Shown: positions 48,701 to 59,821 of the stretch, in pieces
How positions within the stretch are numbered: position 1 is the stretch's first letter
Layout of the letters: every line of letters begins with the position of its first letter
Assembly: GCA_026413225.1 (NCBI GenBank)
Contig: CM048552.1
Span: 46,949,001 to 47,013,000, forward strand
Length of the DNA: 64,000 nucleotides
Reading direction: 5' to 3'
Origin: Otis tarda
Taxonomy: Eukaryota > Chordata > Aves > Otidiformes > Otididae
Notes under the pieces: generated by a model
Told to the model about the DNA's origin: nothing
What the model saw: only the letters and a program-made list of their open reading frames with translations
Databases searched by the model: none
Made by a program: the position numbers and the translations under genes

Positions 48701-51700
48701 TGTCCTCCTTCACGCCTTTTTCAGGGGCCACATACTTGTGGTACCTGCCTGTCCCAAGCAAGCCAATGCAAGGTTTTGTATGCTTACACTGCCATATTCA
48801 CCTGCAGTTGAAACTTGGAGAGGTCATGTTCATCCATTTATGATGATTCTTGTGGCATTGTGATTAAGATTGTCTTTACTAATTGCAACTTTAAAGTTAA
48901 ATATCCTCAAACAATCTAAAAACAGGTCAAAGAAACTCTGGTAACCAGATGGTGAACATTGAGCCAGAGACAAGAATCTGCTGACAGTAAGACACATATG
49001 GGCTAATAGACCTTGAGATCTGAAGAATGAATGGAAAATTCCTAATATTGGCAGATATTAGGTCTGCTCTGTTTGCACCCAACAGAGCTTGTATCTGAAG
49101 TGAGTGATTTCCTGAAGATGGTATATATAGGGAAGAATCTTTCATCTAAGTGCTAGAAAAGTTTCATGTCTGGAATGACGTGCATATATGTACATAGGCC
49201 CTGATGCAGAAACTGCATTTTGTGTTTCAACAAATTTCTGCCAATAAAGTATAGGATAAGATCAGCAGGATAACATCACAGCCCTCATCCCATATCAAGA
49301 AACATTAAATAGGCATAAAAAAATGCCAACGTCTTCATGTTGCTTTCTGACCTCTTCTAATATACAAGGCTATATCTACAAACTTATCAATCTTGTTCCC
49401 TTCAAAGTTCCTATAAAAGAACAGGAATAGGATTCTAGAGGTTGTAGATATATGTACATATATAACTTGATTGTGAAACAAACACTCATAAATATACACA
49501 AATATACATACAGACCTTGTTTGTTCTGAAACAATTTTTTAAGACAATTTTTATATCACCCATACATTGACATGTAAAGTAGTGACACCATGGCACTGTT
49601 ATACAAATAGCCAGCTCCCAGCATTTCTGCATTAAAATAAAATATTATAAAGTTACTGTTTTCTCTTGCAATTGTAATCTGTACCTGACAGAAAAGAATT
49701 TTTTTTTCCTTCAAATGAAGAAACAGCACTGAGCATGTTTTTATAGTGTTTGTATGTAAACACTCAGTTTACATACTGAGTGGAGGAAAACAGGTGCATA
49801 AATTTCCACAGTTTCCTCTGGGAAGTTATTTTAAGAATCAAATTATATTTCTTTATATGTATCTTCAGAGTTCTCCCCAACAAGTCTGAGCTTATACTGC
49901 ACGCTAGAAATTTTGATTTAATGCCTTCCAAAACCAGTACAACTTTAAGATTATCTTAACATTTAATAAGAAAAACACCTCATCTACTGTATACTAAGTA
50001 CAGGTTTACAGGGAATTAATCAGACTGCAGTCAATGAGTACCAGTATGCACAGCACATAAAGTATATAAAGGTTTTCATTCAGATTATACATTTGGATCA
50101 CTGACTTTTCTTCCTACTTGTGCTACCTATCCTTAGAGCAAAAGTCTGCAAGTCACTTTGGGAATATATATTTGTATTTTGAGTGATACATTAGATTGCC
50201 ATGAAACACCAGCCTTGCTTTCCACTCCCCCCGCCCCACCCAATATGCATTTCCACATGTATGGCCTGTATCTTTTAGGTTTTATGTAACTCAGAGGGAT
50301 ACAGCCCTGTTTGAAGAATTAGGGTAATTATAATTAGTAACTGTATCTTTTTAAATTATGGGAAAAATAATTCTAATCATATTTTACATGAAGGAAATTA
50401 TTTGATATATAAGCAGACGTGCTTTCTTTCAGATGCATGGATTAGGAAAAATGATCTGACCATGACGCTAGACTTTTGCTCTAATTAGTGTTTATATATT
50501 CAATGAAAGCAGATAAGAGGTGTTTGAAAACCTAGAAATTTCCCCTATCAGGCACAGACAAAATCTATTGTTCTGTTTCCTTGCGTTTCAGCTGTATTAA
50601 TGAAAGTAGTAATAGTTGCAGACCCCATGCCATTTTGCCATATAGTGATGATTTGTCCTTTCACAAAAGAAAATCAGAAAACTGCTGAGTATTATAGATA
50701 TTAATGGTTGTTAGAAAAGTGTAATAAAGGGCTCCTCTTCTAAAGCATTGTCAGGCTTTTATGTCATTATTCATGAAGGACTAATGCATTAAGAGGAGAA
50801 TAGCTCTGATATCCAAGGAAGCAATGATGAGCAGCAGGAAGGAAGGGTGCAAGAAAAGCAGTTTTTCATAGGATTCAAATACCAGTGCTGTGTGTAATGT
50901 GATTTGAACAGAAGTGAAAATGAATTATTCTTCATAAATGTTAAAGAGTAGCACATCGTTTGGAAAGAGAGGTAGGTCAAACCTGTACAGTGGTTGAAAT
51001 ATATCAGTGTAAGAGTGAGGCAGAGACGGGAACAGGAAAGAAAAGTAAAAATAAACCAGACAAGAGCAGACCAGACTAGAATTTGGTAACTAGAAAACTA
51101 AAATACAGGCATTGTTGTGTTTTGAGCTATTTTGATGGCACTGACTATTTAATATCTCATCAAAATTACATTATTTTTACACAGTAATTAACAACATTTT
51201 AGCAACATATTACAACAGAAGACATAAGATCAATAATTAAAACATGAAATAAACTGTTAAATCAAGTATAATTCATGATTTATTAGCTAGCCAATTGTTT
51301 GACTGTATTTGTTTAATTACTCTGCAAATCACCAAACATACTCCAAAAAATACAGCCCCCATTCATTACTATGAAATAGCTGGGAAATGGTGTTGAAATA
51401 AGCAGCTAATTGTGTATCAGTGATTGCTGTATTTCATTAAGCATAATGATTTTACTTTTCTTCTTTTTTTTTCACCTGCTGTACTATCTTCTCAGAGTAT
51501 CAAAAACAGGGTTTGAGCAAATGCTGAATGAAGCCACTGGGAATCTTTGCATTGACTTTGAAGGGTTTTGAAGTGGATTCGTTATAAGAGAAGAGTGCTC
51601 CAGAACCAGGAAGCATCCAGTTCACTTTGAAGTCTCATAGCATTTTTATAGTGTTTATAGCTTTCGGTACAGAAATTCCACTTGTGCTAACTTTTGAGGA

Positions 51701-52272
51701 TTTAAGTGAAATTTAAACAGAACCAACATCTTAGTGCCAGCTATGGGGAAGAATATATTTCCACATTGAAAATACAACCAGAAAATATTTTTATAGTTAT
51801 TGGGGAAACCCACCAAAGTTAGCTGAAAGATACAAATTAGTGTATTTTATTAAAAAAAGGAATGGGAGGTAACACAATTTTTTATTATATCAACGATTTA
51901 TAGGTTTGCACAGTGAGCCAAAGGTTGCTAGATGCTTTGGAGATGTGCTGAACTAGTGCAAGGTTGTCGTTCACTCCCTTGGCTTGCTATTAGATTCCAC
52001 CCCCGGCACTGCTCAGGTAAATGTTGCCTGGCTTTTGCTTCTCTTTTGCTTCTCTCTGCTAGTTTCTATAGTGTTGTCTGTAAAATAGGATAAATTTGTA
52101 GCGGGTTAAGGAGGGGAAACAACCCTGACATAGGAAGTATTTTGTGATATATTTGTAGTTAAATAGTCAAAGATTATTTTCTTTGGGGATCTAGAAACCT
52201 ACACATTTGGTCTAATCAGGCTTTGATGTTAGCTGTTTCCTTAGTCTTTCTGGTACATTTAGTGCTCCCCTG
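45788..52272. other. AT-rich DNA without a recognisable gene; possible conserved non-coding stretches
   Basis: No gene recognised; frames of up to 97 codons have no motif. Contains a (TA)n microsatellite at 48037-48055. The stretches about 50440-50770 and 51130-51460 are single-copy-looking, rich in TAATTA, CAATAATTAAAA and similar homeodomain-type words, and lack repeat structure. Whether they are conserved cannot be judged from one sequence. Confidence 0.45.
48037..48055. repeat. (TA)n microsatellite
   Basis: A TA dinucleotide run of 19 bases following T6. Confidence 0.93.
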
Positions 52273-52340
52273 TGAGGAGCAGGGAGTTGGACTTGATGAT
52301 CCTTATGGGTCCCTTCCAACTTGAGATATTTTATGATTTT
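52273..52340 (+). mobile_element. CR1 3'-end stub
   Basis: GGAGCAGGGAGTTGGACTTG, then ATGATCCTTATGGGTCCCTT, CCAACTTGAGATATTTTATG and ATTTTTC follow the CR1 3' UTR order, including a GATCCTTATGGGTCC-like remnant of the hairpin. The GGACTTGATGATC wording differs from the young copies, pointing to another subfamily. Only one recognisable tail unit (TTTTATGA) remains. Confidence 0.8.
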
Positions 52341-54029
52341 TCTAAGCCTGATGCCCCTTTTTGGAGGTAAAACTGAGTAGTAAAGATTCTCAGATGCAGT
52401 GCTGATTTGACACTACAGTTGTAATATTGGACTGCCCAATACTCAAATTCTTTAAAAGTTTAAATTTCAGTGACAATTGAGACAAGCAAACAAAAGTTGT
52501 TATGGTTAAAGAAAATCACAAAATACATGTAGTTTTAATGAAAAAATTGTTGTCCTTTTCCCTAACTTAGTTTCTTCATCACTCCTTCGAGTATATGTTG
52601 GAGTGTCTTATTTTCATGACTTTATGTTTAAATCATGAAGGTGTAGCATCTATGTTATATGTCAACTTCCACAGTCATTGAGGTTTTTTTTATTTTTCAA
52701 AGCTATCCATTTTGCTCTCACTGATCATTTTAACTCACAGAATAATTCATACCGTGTTACCACACTGTTCTGCTGACTGAATGACCGACCAGTTTCTGTT
52801 AAGATTTTATTTGGTTTCATTTTATAAGATGCTTTTTGGTGGTGGTGGTTTTTTTACTCCTATAATAGAGTAAGTGATGGTAATCAGTATACATAGACTC
52901 TGTCTGAGAGCCATTTCTTATCACAAAAGTCACTGCATGGTAGGAGCTGCCGTGGCACTATTTACAGGAATTTCACTGCTGTTTAGAATGAGAATTATGT
53001 CTATTTGCTGTATGAAACTAAACCCACTACATTATTAATACCAGCAAATACCACATATTGATGTCCAAATGGGACTATTCTGGTTATATATCACACATCC
53101 TCTCAAAGTTGTCACACCGATGATGTACTATATAACACTAATAGCTGCTACTACCATGATGTATACCAAGTGCCATCATTCCAGCTGAATACTTCATCAT
53201 GGCAACGGGATTTATGTTAAAATACTTCAACAGTATGGTTGTAAATATAGTATACACGTACAAACCAATAATTCTGTAATATGCGACAGAGTTATTTGCT
53301 CTATACATGCTTGTCTGTATGTATGTGTGAGCGTGCACACCTGTAATCAGATAGTTTTCTGTTTTCAGGATGTGCACGTTGTTCTTGATTATTAACAGCC
53401 TGATGCCAAATTCTCTTAAGGCTAACACCTTTAACATAGCCAAAATCTCCTACCACATCCTTGCCCTGAATTTTCTTGATCACATGTCTCTATGACTTTG
53501 GAATGACAGGCTCCATATGTGGAATACATTATCAGTGTTCCACTTAATCAATGGTCCTTTCTTCGTTATTTGCCTTATCCTTCCTTTTTTTTTTAATCTC
53601 CAATTGCTCTTTCTCTTTAGCTGTTTTCAACCCCACCAAGTGTCAAAGCTGAGTTTCACTATTCAGACAGATTCCTAGTATTTAACAATGTTTAATGACC
53701 TGCTAAGTAACTTGTGGTTTCAATCCAAATCAAAATGAACAAGAGCCAAAAATCACAAACCCCCTCCCAAAAAAACAAATAGAAACACCCCCACGACTGA
53801 CCAACCAACCAAAACCAGAAGAAATGAGCTGAAGTACTGTCACATTCCGTGCTTATGCTTCCCTAGGTCAGGAGTCATGGCTTAATAGAAAGAAGTGCAC
53901 CAGTTAAACCCAACTCACTCCTCCCTCCAGATACACAAAGTGATTCTCTAAAATATGGCACTACTTTTTTTCCCTATGATTGTTCCTCAAAAATATGAGA
54001 AGCAACAAGGAAGGAGAATAAAGAGACCA
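52341..54029. other. AT-rich DNA without a recognisable gene
   Basis: No gene seen. A 101-codon minus-strand frame at 53138-53443 is without motif. The tract 53750-53815 is A/C-rich (CCCTCCC, AAAACAAA, CCAACCAACC) low-complexity sequence. Confidence 0.5.
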
Positions 54030-54800
54030 TTCATAGGATAATTCAGGCAGCAGGGGACCTCAGGAGGTCTCTAGTCCAAGCTATTGCTCAAAGAAGGGTC
54101 AGCTCTGACATCAGACAGCTTAGGGCTGTATCACCTCACTTCATCTCTCTATGCAACCTGTTCCATTGCTTGACAGGACTCGTGTTTCTTCTCACATCCA
54201 GTCAGAGCCTTCCTTGTTCCATTTATGCCTATTGTCTTCTATCCTCCCACCATGGACCACTATGAAGGCTCTGTTTCCTCAACCACCTCCATGGAGAGCT
54301 ACTGTTACATCCCCTCAAAGCTTTCTCCTCTCCAGGCTGAACCAGTCTTGGTTGCTCAGCTTCTCTTCCCAGGTCAGATGCTCCAACCACATGACTGTCT
54401 TGGTGGCTTCACTGAGCTCACTCCAGTCTGTCAATATCTTTCTTGTACTGAAGGGGCCCAATTATTTGACACAGTTTTATATATTAAATCTAATGAACCC
54501 TCATTAAAGGAGGATAATCAAGCCAGTCCAGGATGCCATCAGCCTTCTTTGTGAGCAGGACACACCACTGTCTGATATTCGTCTTGCTATCTGCCAAAAC
54601 CCCCAGAGTCTTTTCAGCAGAGCTGCTCCACAGCCAGTCCATCCTGGTCAGTCCTATCCTCTGTCACAGGAAGCTGTTATTCCTTCCCAGGCAAAGGACT
54701 TGTCATTTTTCTCTCCTCTGATCCTAACACGCAAGCTCTCAACCACTCTGTCATCCATCCTACATGCATCCAGTCTGCTTCTTCATTCTGAAATCATCTC
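54030..54800 (-). mobile_element. Older CR1 LINE copy (different subfamily), internally rearranged
   Basis: The plus strand reads as the reverse complement of CR1 3' sequence: ATAGGATAATTCAGG, GGACCTCAGGAGGTCTCTAG (with a GGACCTCAGGAGGTC hairpin remnant), TAGTCCAAG, CAACCTGTTCCATTGCTTGA, ATGCCTATTGTCTTCTATCC, TCTCCTCTCCAGGCTGAACC, TCTTGGTGGC, CAATATCTTTCTTGTACTG, AGGATGCCATCAGCCTTCTT and TTATTCCTTCCCAGG, in the order of the C-terminal part of pol. From about 54716 the wording (GATCCTAACACGCAAGCTCT) instead resembles the endonuclease region of CR1 (compare GACCCATAAGCTCTC near 2523). This suggests the part between endonuclease and C-terminal RT has been deleted. That second part is less certain, and the right border may lie anywhere from about 54710 to 54960. 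Several stops and indels; no product. Confidence 0.75.
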
Positions 54801-56569
54801 TCTATTAGGTGCTAATAAGCTCTGGAGCATCTCAGCTTCTGCCACAGTTGTGCCCTCCCTTCTGCTAATTCACGTTAAGAGCTTTCTAGTCCTGTTTGGC
54901 ATCCTGCCCTCTCTTTCCCTGAGGAAGAACCCTGGAGGAATGTTCTTCAACTGAAAAATTAACTAGTCTAGCTTTTGTCACTCTAACTGCATGCCTTGCT
55001 GAATCACGTTTTTAGCATGTCATTACTTTGTTATATTTATTTTTTTATACAGCTCCTACAATCTTTCTTAGATCTTTTTCATGTATCAATTTTATCTGCT
55101 GTCTCAGACAAATTACCTCAGTATCCTTAAAATTATTTGATATTTTAAGTATATAGTTGTCTTGCTTCCTACTTAGTAAGTGATGAGATCTCATTTCTTA
55201 TAGATAATCACACTGTAACATCTAAGTGTCTGTAGCATTACAGTGGTCTTTTTAAATTTAAACATTATCTATAGGCTTATACAAGCAAATTTCCCGTATA
55301 ATCATACTTTCTTATTGAATTATTACTAATAAATAGTGCTCAAAGATATTTAAACTGTTCAGATTGTTGACATCTACAGTAGTCAATTACTGTGGGCAGT
55401 ATAGAACAGATTACAGGGTATTACAAATTGTACTCATTCTCTCCTGTTTTCCCTGTTATATAAGATAGGTCTGTGTAAAATATTATTCTATTGATTGCAC
55501 TGAGGCAAGATGTCTTCCAAGGGTTTTTACATCACATTTTTTAAAACCTTCAAGTTCTTCATGTTTTCTTTCAGGATTTCAAAAGACAAAATTAATGTGC
55601 AAAGCATTCAGTTTAATTTATCCTTTCTTGCCTTAAATAATTTATCAAGAATGCTGTAAAATATTAAGCTTATTCATTCTCATTAAATTTTAAGATTGTT
55701 CAATTTTTTCCTCCTGCTCACAAATTAGATCAGCATCTGAAAATGTTAGCTTAGAGATTATACCTGTCTTATCTTTCTGTAATTGCAATTTTTGTGACTT
55801 AAAGATTTGCAATTTTTGCCTTTGACAAATTGACTCACATGTGATTGTCTTATTTACACTCATACTCCTAAAAACCACTCCTAAATTATTAGTATTTCTT
55901 TCTGTCTTCTTTTTATTCACCAAATCATAAAATATTGCCTTTTGAGATATCTTATCAATCTCTTTTTTTGGTCCTTTTTTAAAATTTTCATGTTCCTCAA
56001 GACGTGACGGATTCTGGAAACATGCAGTTTGCAATTCATTTTGCAGATAGGAAGTTGTAGAACTGTATCCTCAAATCCTCCCTCATTCTTTCATGGTCTC
56101 TGGTGTGTCTCTTCAGTATATGCCTGAACATGTCATACAAGATATCAACAACGTCTGAAATCTAGATAGCTCTCTTCTAAACCCTTGCTTTCAGCTTGAT
56201 ATTCCTGTCTGTATTTTAGCTTTCACAAGAGCTCTGAAATGTGGCTACAGCTCATCTGTTTCCCTTACTTCTCTGTCATAGCAAGTGTTTTTTTAATAGT
56301 AATCTTCTAAATCAGTGGACTAAGTGTGAACATCCCCTGAGGTTCCTCTTGTTCTTAGTATCACTCTAATGTTAGGAATCAGTAAATGCATAATTAAGCT
56401 GATGGATAGCAACTAATATCCTACCTCATTTAGGATTATGAAACACAGTTCTTTTTATGGCCATAACATTGTATATATTTAATTAATTATTCTCCTCCTT
56501 CTTTCTTTCATTATATCATAAACAGTTTCATTAATTACAATTGTTTTCTATGCAAGTGTCTTTAATACT
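54801..56569. other. AT-rich DNA; unexplained 120-codon minus-strand open stretch
   Basis: No family recognised. On the minus strand an open stretch runs from about 56073 to 55690 (stop TAA at 55690-55692). It has no ATG near its start and codes for a Lys/Glu/Gln/Asn-rich sequence without any motif I can name. Such frames arise by chance in DNA with T-rich plus strand, and other frames of this length in the window are clearly noise. It lies downstream, in the same orientation, of the LINE endonuclease relic at 56.6-57.0 kb, so it could also be further LINE sequence. Confidence 0.4.
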
Positions 56570-57000
56570 TACACATTGCAGTCACCCACAGTTATTTGGA
56601 TATTGCAGTTAGGGATATTACCTTTATTTCCCAATGCCTTTCATTAAATACTTTATATTTCAACTTCTCTTCATAAAATATCTTATGTTGCATTTTCTGT
56701 TCTTTCAGAAGGAGCATTTAAGGCCAGCATTTTACCATTTTGCTCTTATCCTTAGATAGAGAAATTCTTCACTGATAGTGTCAAAACCAATAACTGCTGA
56801 TAATAGAGTATCATTCATCATGAAACTTCGTCCTATTTCATGCCTCACAGTCTTTTCTCTCCTATAAAACAGTGTGAATTCTCTAACTTAGAAGATCCAC
56901 ATCCCAGGTATCTCGTGAGGCCACAGCTTCACAGTGTGCAATGCTTCAAAAGCATACGGCAGGGTCCCAGGTTTATGTATGTTCTAACCATGTTCCGACT
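56570..57000 (-). mobile_element. Decayed AP-endonuclease of a non-CR1 LINE (RTE-like)
   Basis: On the minus strand the sequence reads, allowing frameshifts, as an AP-endonuclease of a non-LTR retrotransposon. A remnant of the N-terminal WNVRT block is near 56993-56975. A clean 51-codon stretch lies at 56887-56735: FTLFY, then RHEIG, FMMNDTLLSAVIGF, ISE and LRIRAKW. These line up with the family pattern F..YSG, HE.GVGF.V...L..V.GF.PIS.R...LRIR. After a stop, LNAPSE and then KIFYEEKL (near 56680-56655) match the APTEE...FYEEL block. This is unlike the CR1 endonuclease and closest in wording to RTE/BovB-type elements. The GDFNAK and SDH parts cannot be found, and at least three stops and two frame changes are present, so it is old and non-functional. 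The family assignment is from memory of the motif pattern and not checked by search. Confidence 0.5.
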
Positions 57001-59775
57001 CCAGTCTTTTTTCCTATGTCTTCTAATTCCACCTGTCAGTTTACTTTTGAATTCAAAGATTAACTTTTCAGAGGGCTTACAGGACTTGAGATATTAAACG
57101 AAAGGCATAAACTTTTTGCTCTGAAGTGACTGAGATTCACACCAGAACAGGCTCGTTATTTATGGCCACCATTTTGCCAGAGATATTCGGTTTTCTATAT
57201 AGGGCTGATTATTACTGGATCTAAGGACTTTCTACTTCTTGAAATAAAGGGTAAGAATACACTCTCAGCATATACAGCTTATTCATAGTCACAGGCCACA
57301 AGGTGCATTATTCATGCAGGTCAGCAAACACATAAGATATTCTGTTGATAGTAAGTTGCATCTCAAGCCACTCAGCCACTCAAGAACATTAGCCCCTTTA
57401 GGCTGATTATGCAGGTTTGCCTGGAGTGTTTCTTGAAGACTCTGAACTATAAGATAGACTGAAATGTCAGGAAAAGATGTGTTTGGATGAAAGAATAGCA
57501 ATATCTGAAAATTATAAAGGAGGAAATCTTCTGTGATATTTGCTGGTTCTGAGGACAAAATGCCTCTTTAAACTGAATATATGTTTGATAAAAAAAAGTG
57601 AGTAATAGGGTGAAAATAGGAAAACTGAGTATATTACAAAACCCAAAACAACTTAACCCCCCCCTTTTATTAAGCTATGAAATAATATTTCAATAGATGA
57701 AATAAAAGCCTTGTCTCTTGCATCTTACAAGCTTACATTTTGAATTAATAAATTCTAAAACATATTTTACACAGAAGTTTTAAAGACTGTCCAAAGACAC
57801 TTAATAGAGATCAGGAGAGATTAAAAGAATATTAAACTATTAAAAGAATAGTCCCACTCATACAGCAGAAAAAAATGAGAAAATATACTTCTGGAATGAG
57901 TGAAAGAAGGAATTATTTTCTACAATTTGAGAACAGCTAACAGCATAACTCCATGGAAGGCGTTTGACATAAACTGGGTTTGCAAAATAAATGCAATCAA
58001 TTCGTTTAGAGTCAGAACAAACATGAATCCAGAATTAAAAAAAATCAGATTCAGAAATTTTTAATATAAGTGAAAATATCACATTATAATCACCGTGGAA
58101 AATAGATGTTTTCAAGTTAATGGATTATTTTTAATTCAGTAAACCTAAGGGAACGATTCTCCAAAGACTTATGTACATTCATAAGTGTGAAAAACCTATA
58201 TTTCACTATAGGTAGAGTAAGTTTAAGAAAGTCTTTGAATTTGGTGTCCAAGGGGAATTTATAAGAGATATTTGACAGATTAAAGAAGAAACAAGTTAAG
58301 GAAGTTATTACATTTTTAGTAAAATATTAATTAAAAGCCGATATAGACTGCCATCTGATGATATAACCACAGTTAATTATAAGCTTGAGGGGAAGATCTT
58401 AAAACTGTTATATTAGACTACTGCATTTTGTATCATTAGTGATTTTTAGCATTTCAGGTATTCATTACATTGCAATCCATCATGATGTATCCAATCAGAA
58501 ATTACTCACATTAATATAACAATTTTCACTTATACTCTTATTGTCTGACTTAATATGAATTTAACTTATTATGATAAAAAATTAGCATTACATTTTATTC
58601 TCTAGAAATGGATTCTATTATGTTACTAACAAATATGTTAGAGCAGTCTATAATGAATACAAATCTAACAAAATAATGTATTTCAATCAGTTCATAATAG
58701 TATCATTTCACATAGAATTTTATTAAGATGTGAGTTTATTAGCAAAATGGACAATATATTTGAAACCATTCCCATTACAAACTGCAAGGCAGAAAAGAAT
58801 CATCATAAGAAAATCAATAAAGAATAATAACTGGTTTTTTTTTTTAAATCATATTGTATATCTACACGGGTGAATGATTACTTACGGACAGTACGATAAG
58901 GAACATCTATCATTTAGTGTATGTTGCACAGGTAGTAGACTGAGTTTTTAATTTTTTTTTTAATGGTAACAAGAAATGCAGCATGTAATGTGTTATGATG
59001 CTTGTTTGTTCTTTCATATGATTAGCATCATAGTACTCTTATAAGTGTAACTATTTCTTCTAACAAATGGGACTTGATGCACAGAAAAGCTATAAAACTT
59101 CACACAGAAAAAATGTGGGAAAAGGGACAGTTGAAGGCATATAAGCCAAGTCTCAGAAAATCATTCAAACCATGGAACCATCCTCCTTTTCTCATTAACT
59201 CAGAACATGCAGTGAACATTTCCCCAGGGAAAACTGTTACTGGAAAATATTTCAATGATAATAAAAAATTGACTAGCTAATCCTCTTGAGATAAATAGAT
59301 ATCTCTTGTTCTATCTATAATCTCTGTGAGTCTGAAATTCTGTCCACAGATCTGCTACTCTGTATCTCACTCTAATAAATCTACTTCCTTAGATAAATGA
59401 TGACTGGGACCTCTGTTATTGTTTTGCTTCCCTTACTATCATTTATATCATGATTTCTTCTGTAGAAACAAGTCTAAAAAATCAACTTGGTTTACTTTTG
59501 CACTCTAAAACTTTTAGTATATAGTTAATGGCAGCATCTAAGGAATTAATAGATGTAACCTAACAGTTCAATGCATCTCTTACATTCGATAAACTATCTC
59601 AAGCATCTGCTAGGAATCTCAGAAAAATTAACCACCTCTCTTGGACATTCCTAACAGGCAGTACTTACATGATAGGTAAAACAAGTATTAGCATAAAAAA
59701 AAGGAACTTAACACTAAACTTCTCTACCATAGTGTTTCATAACTCCAGACCCAGTTCTGAGCCATAGCTATCCAA
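57001..59775. other. AT-rich DNA without a recognisable gene
   Basis: No gene or repeat family recognised. The minus-strand continuation to the right of the endonuclease relic (57000-57100) stays readable for a few codons but has no identifiable domain. Longest frames are 68-89 codons without motif. Confidence 0.5.
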
Positions 59776-59805
59776 TAGAATCATACAATAATTTGGGTTG
59801 GAAGG

Positions 59806-59819
59806 GACCTTTGAAGGTC
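59806..59819 (-). promoter_or_regulatory. CR1 3' UTR hairpin (copy 3)
   Basis: GACCTTTGAAGGTC, identical to the hairpin of copy 2 (45730-45743), located between the ORF2 end and the tail repeats. By analogy with related LINEs it is a candidate recognition structure for reverse transcription. Confidence 0.6.
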
Positions 59820-59821
59820 AT

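Noticed and set aside
52040..52100. TGTCTGTAAAATAGGATAAAT, reminiscent of the end of a MIR element
   Set aside because: Only about 20 bases match and nothing upstream supports a MIR body; below what I can defend.
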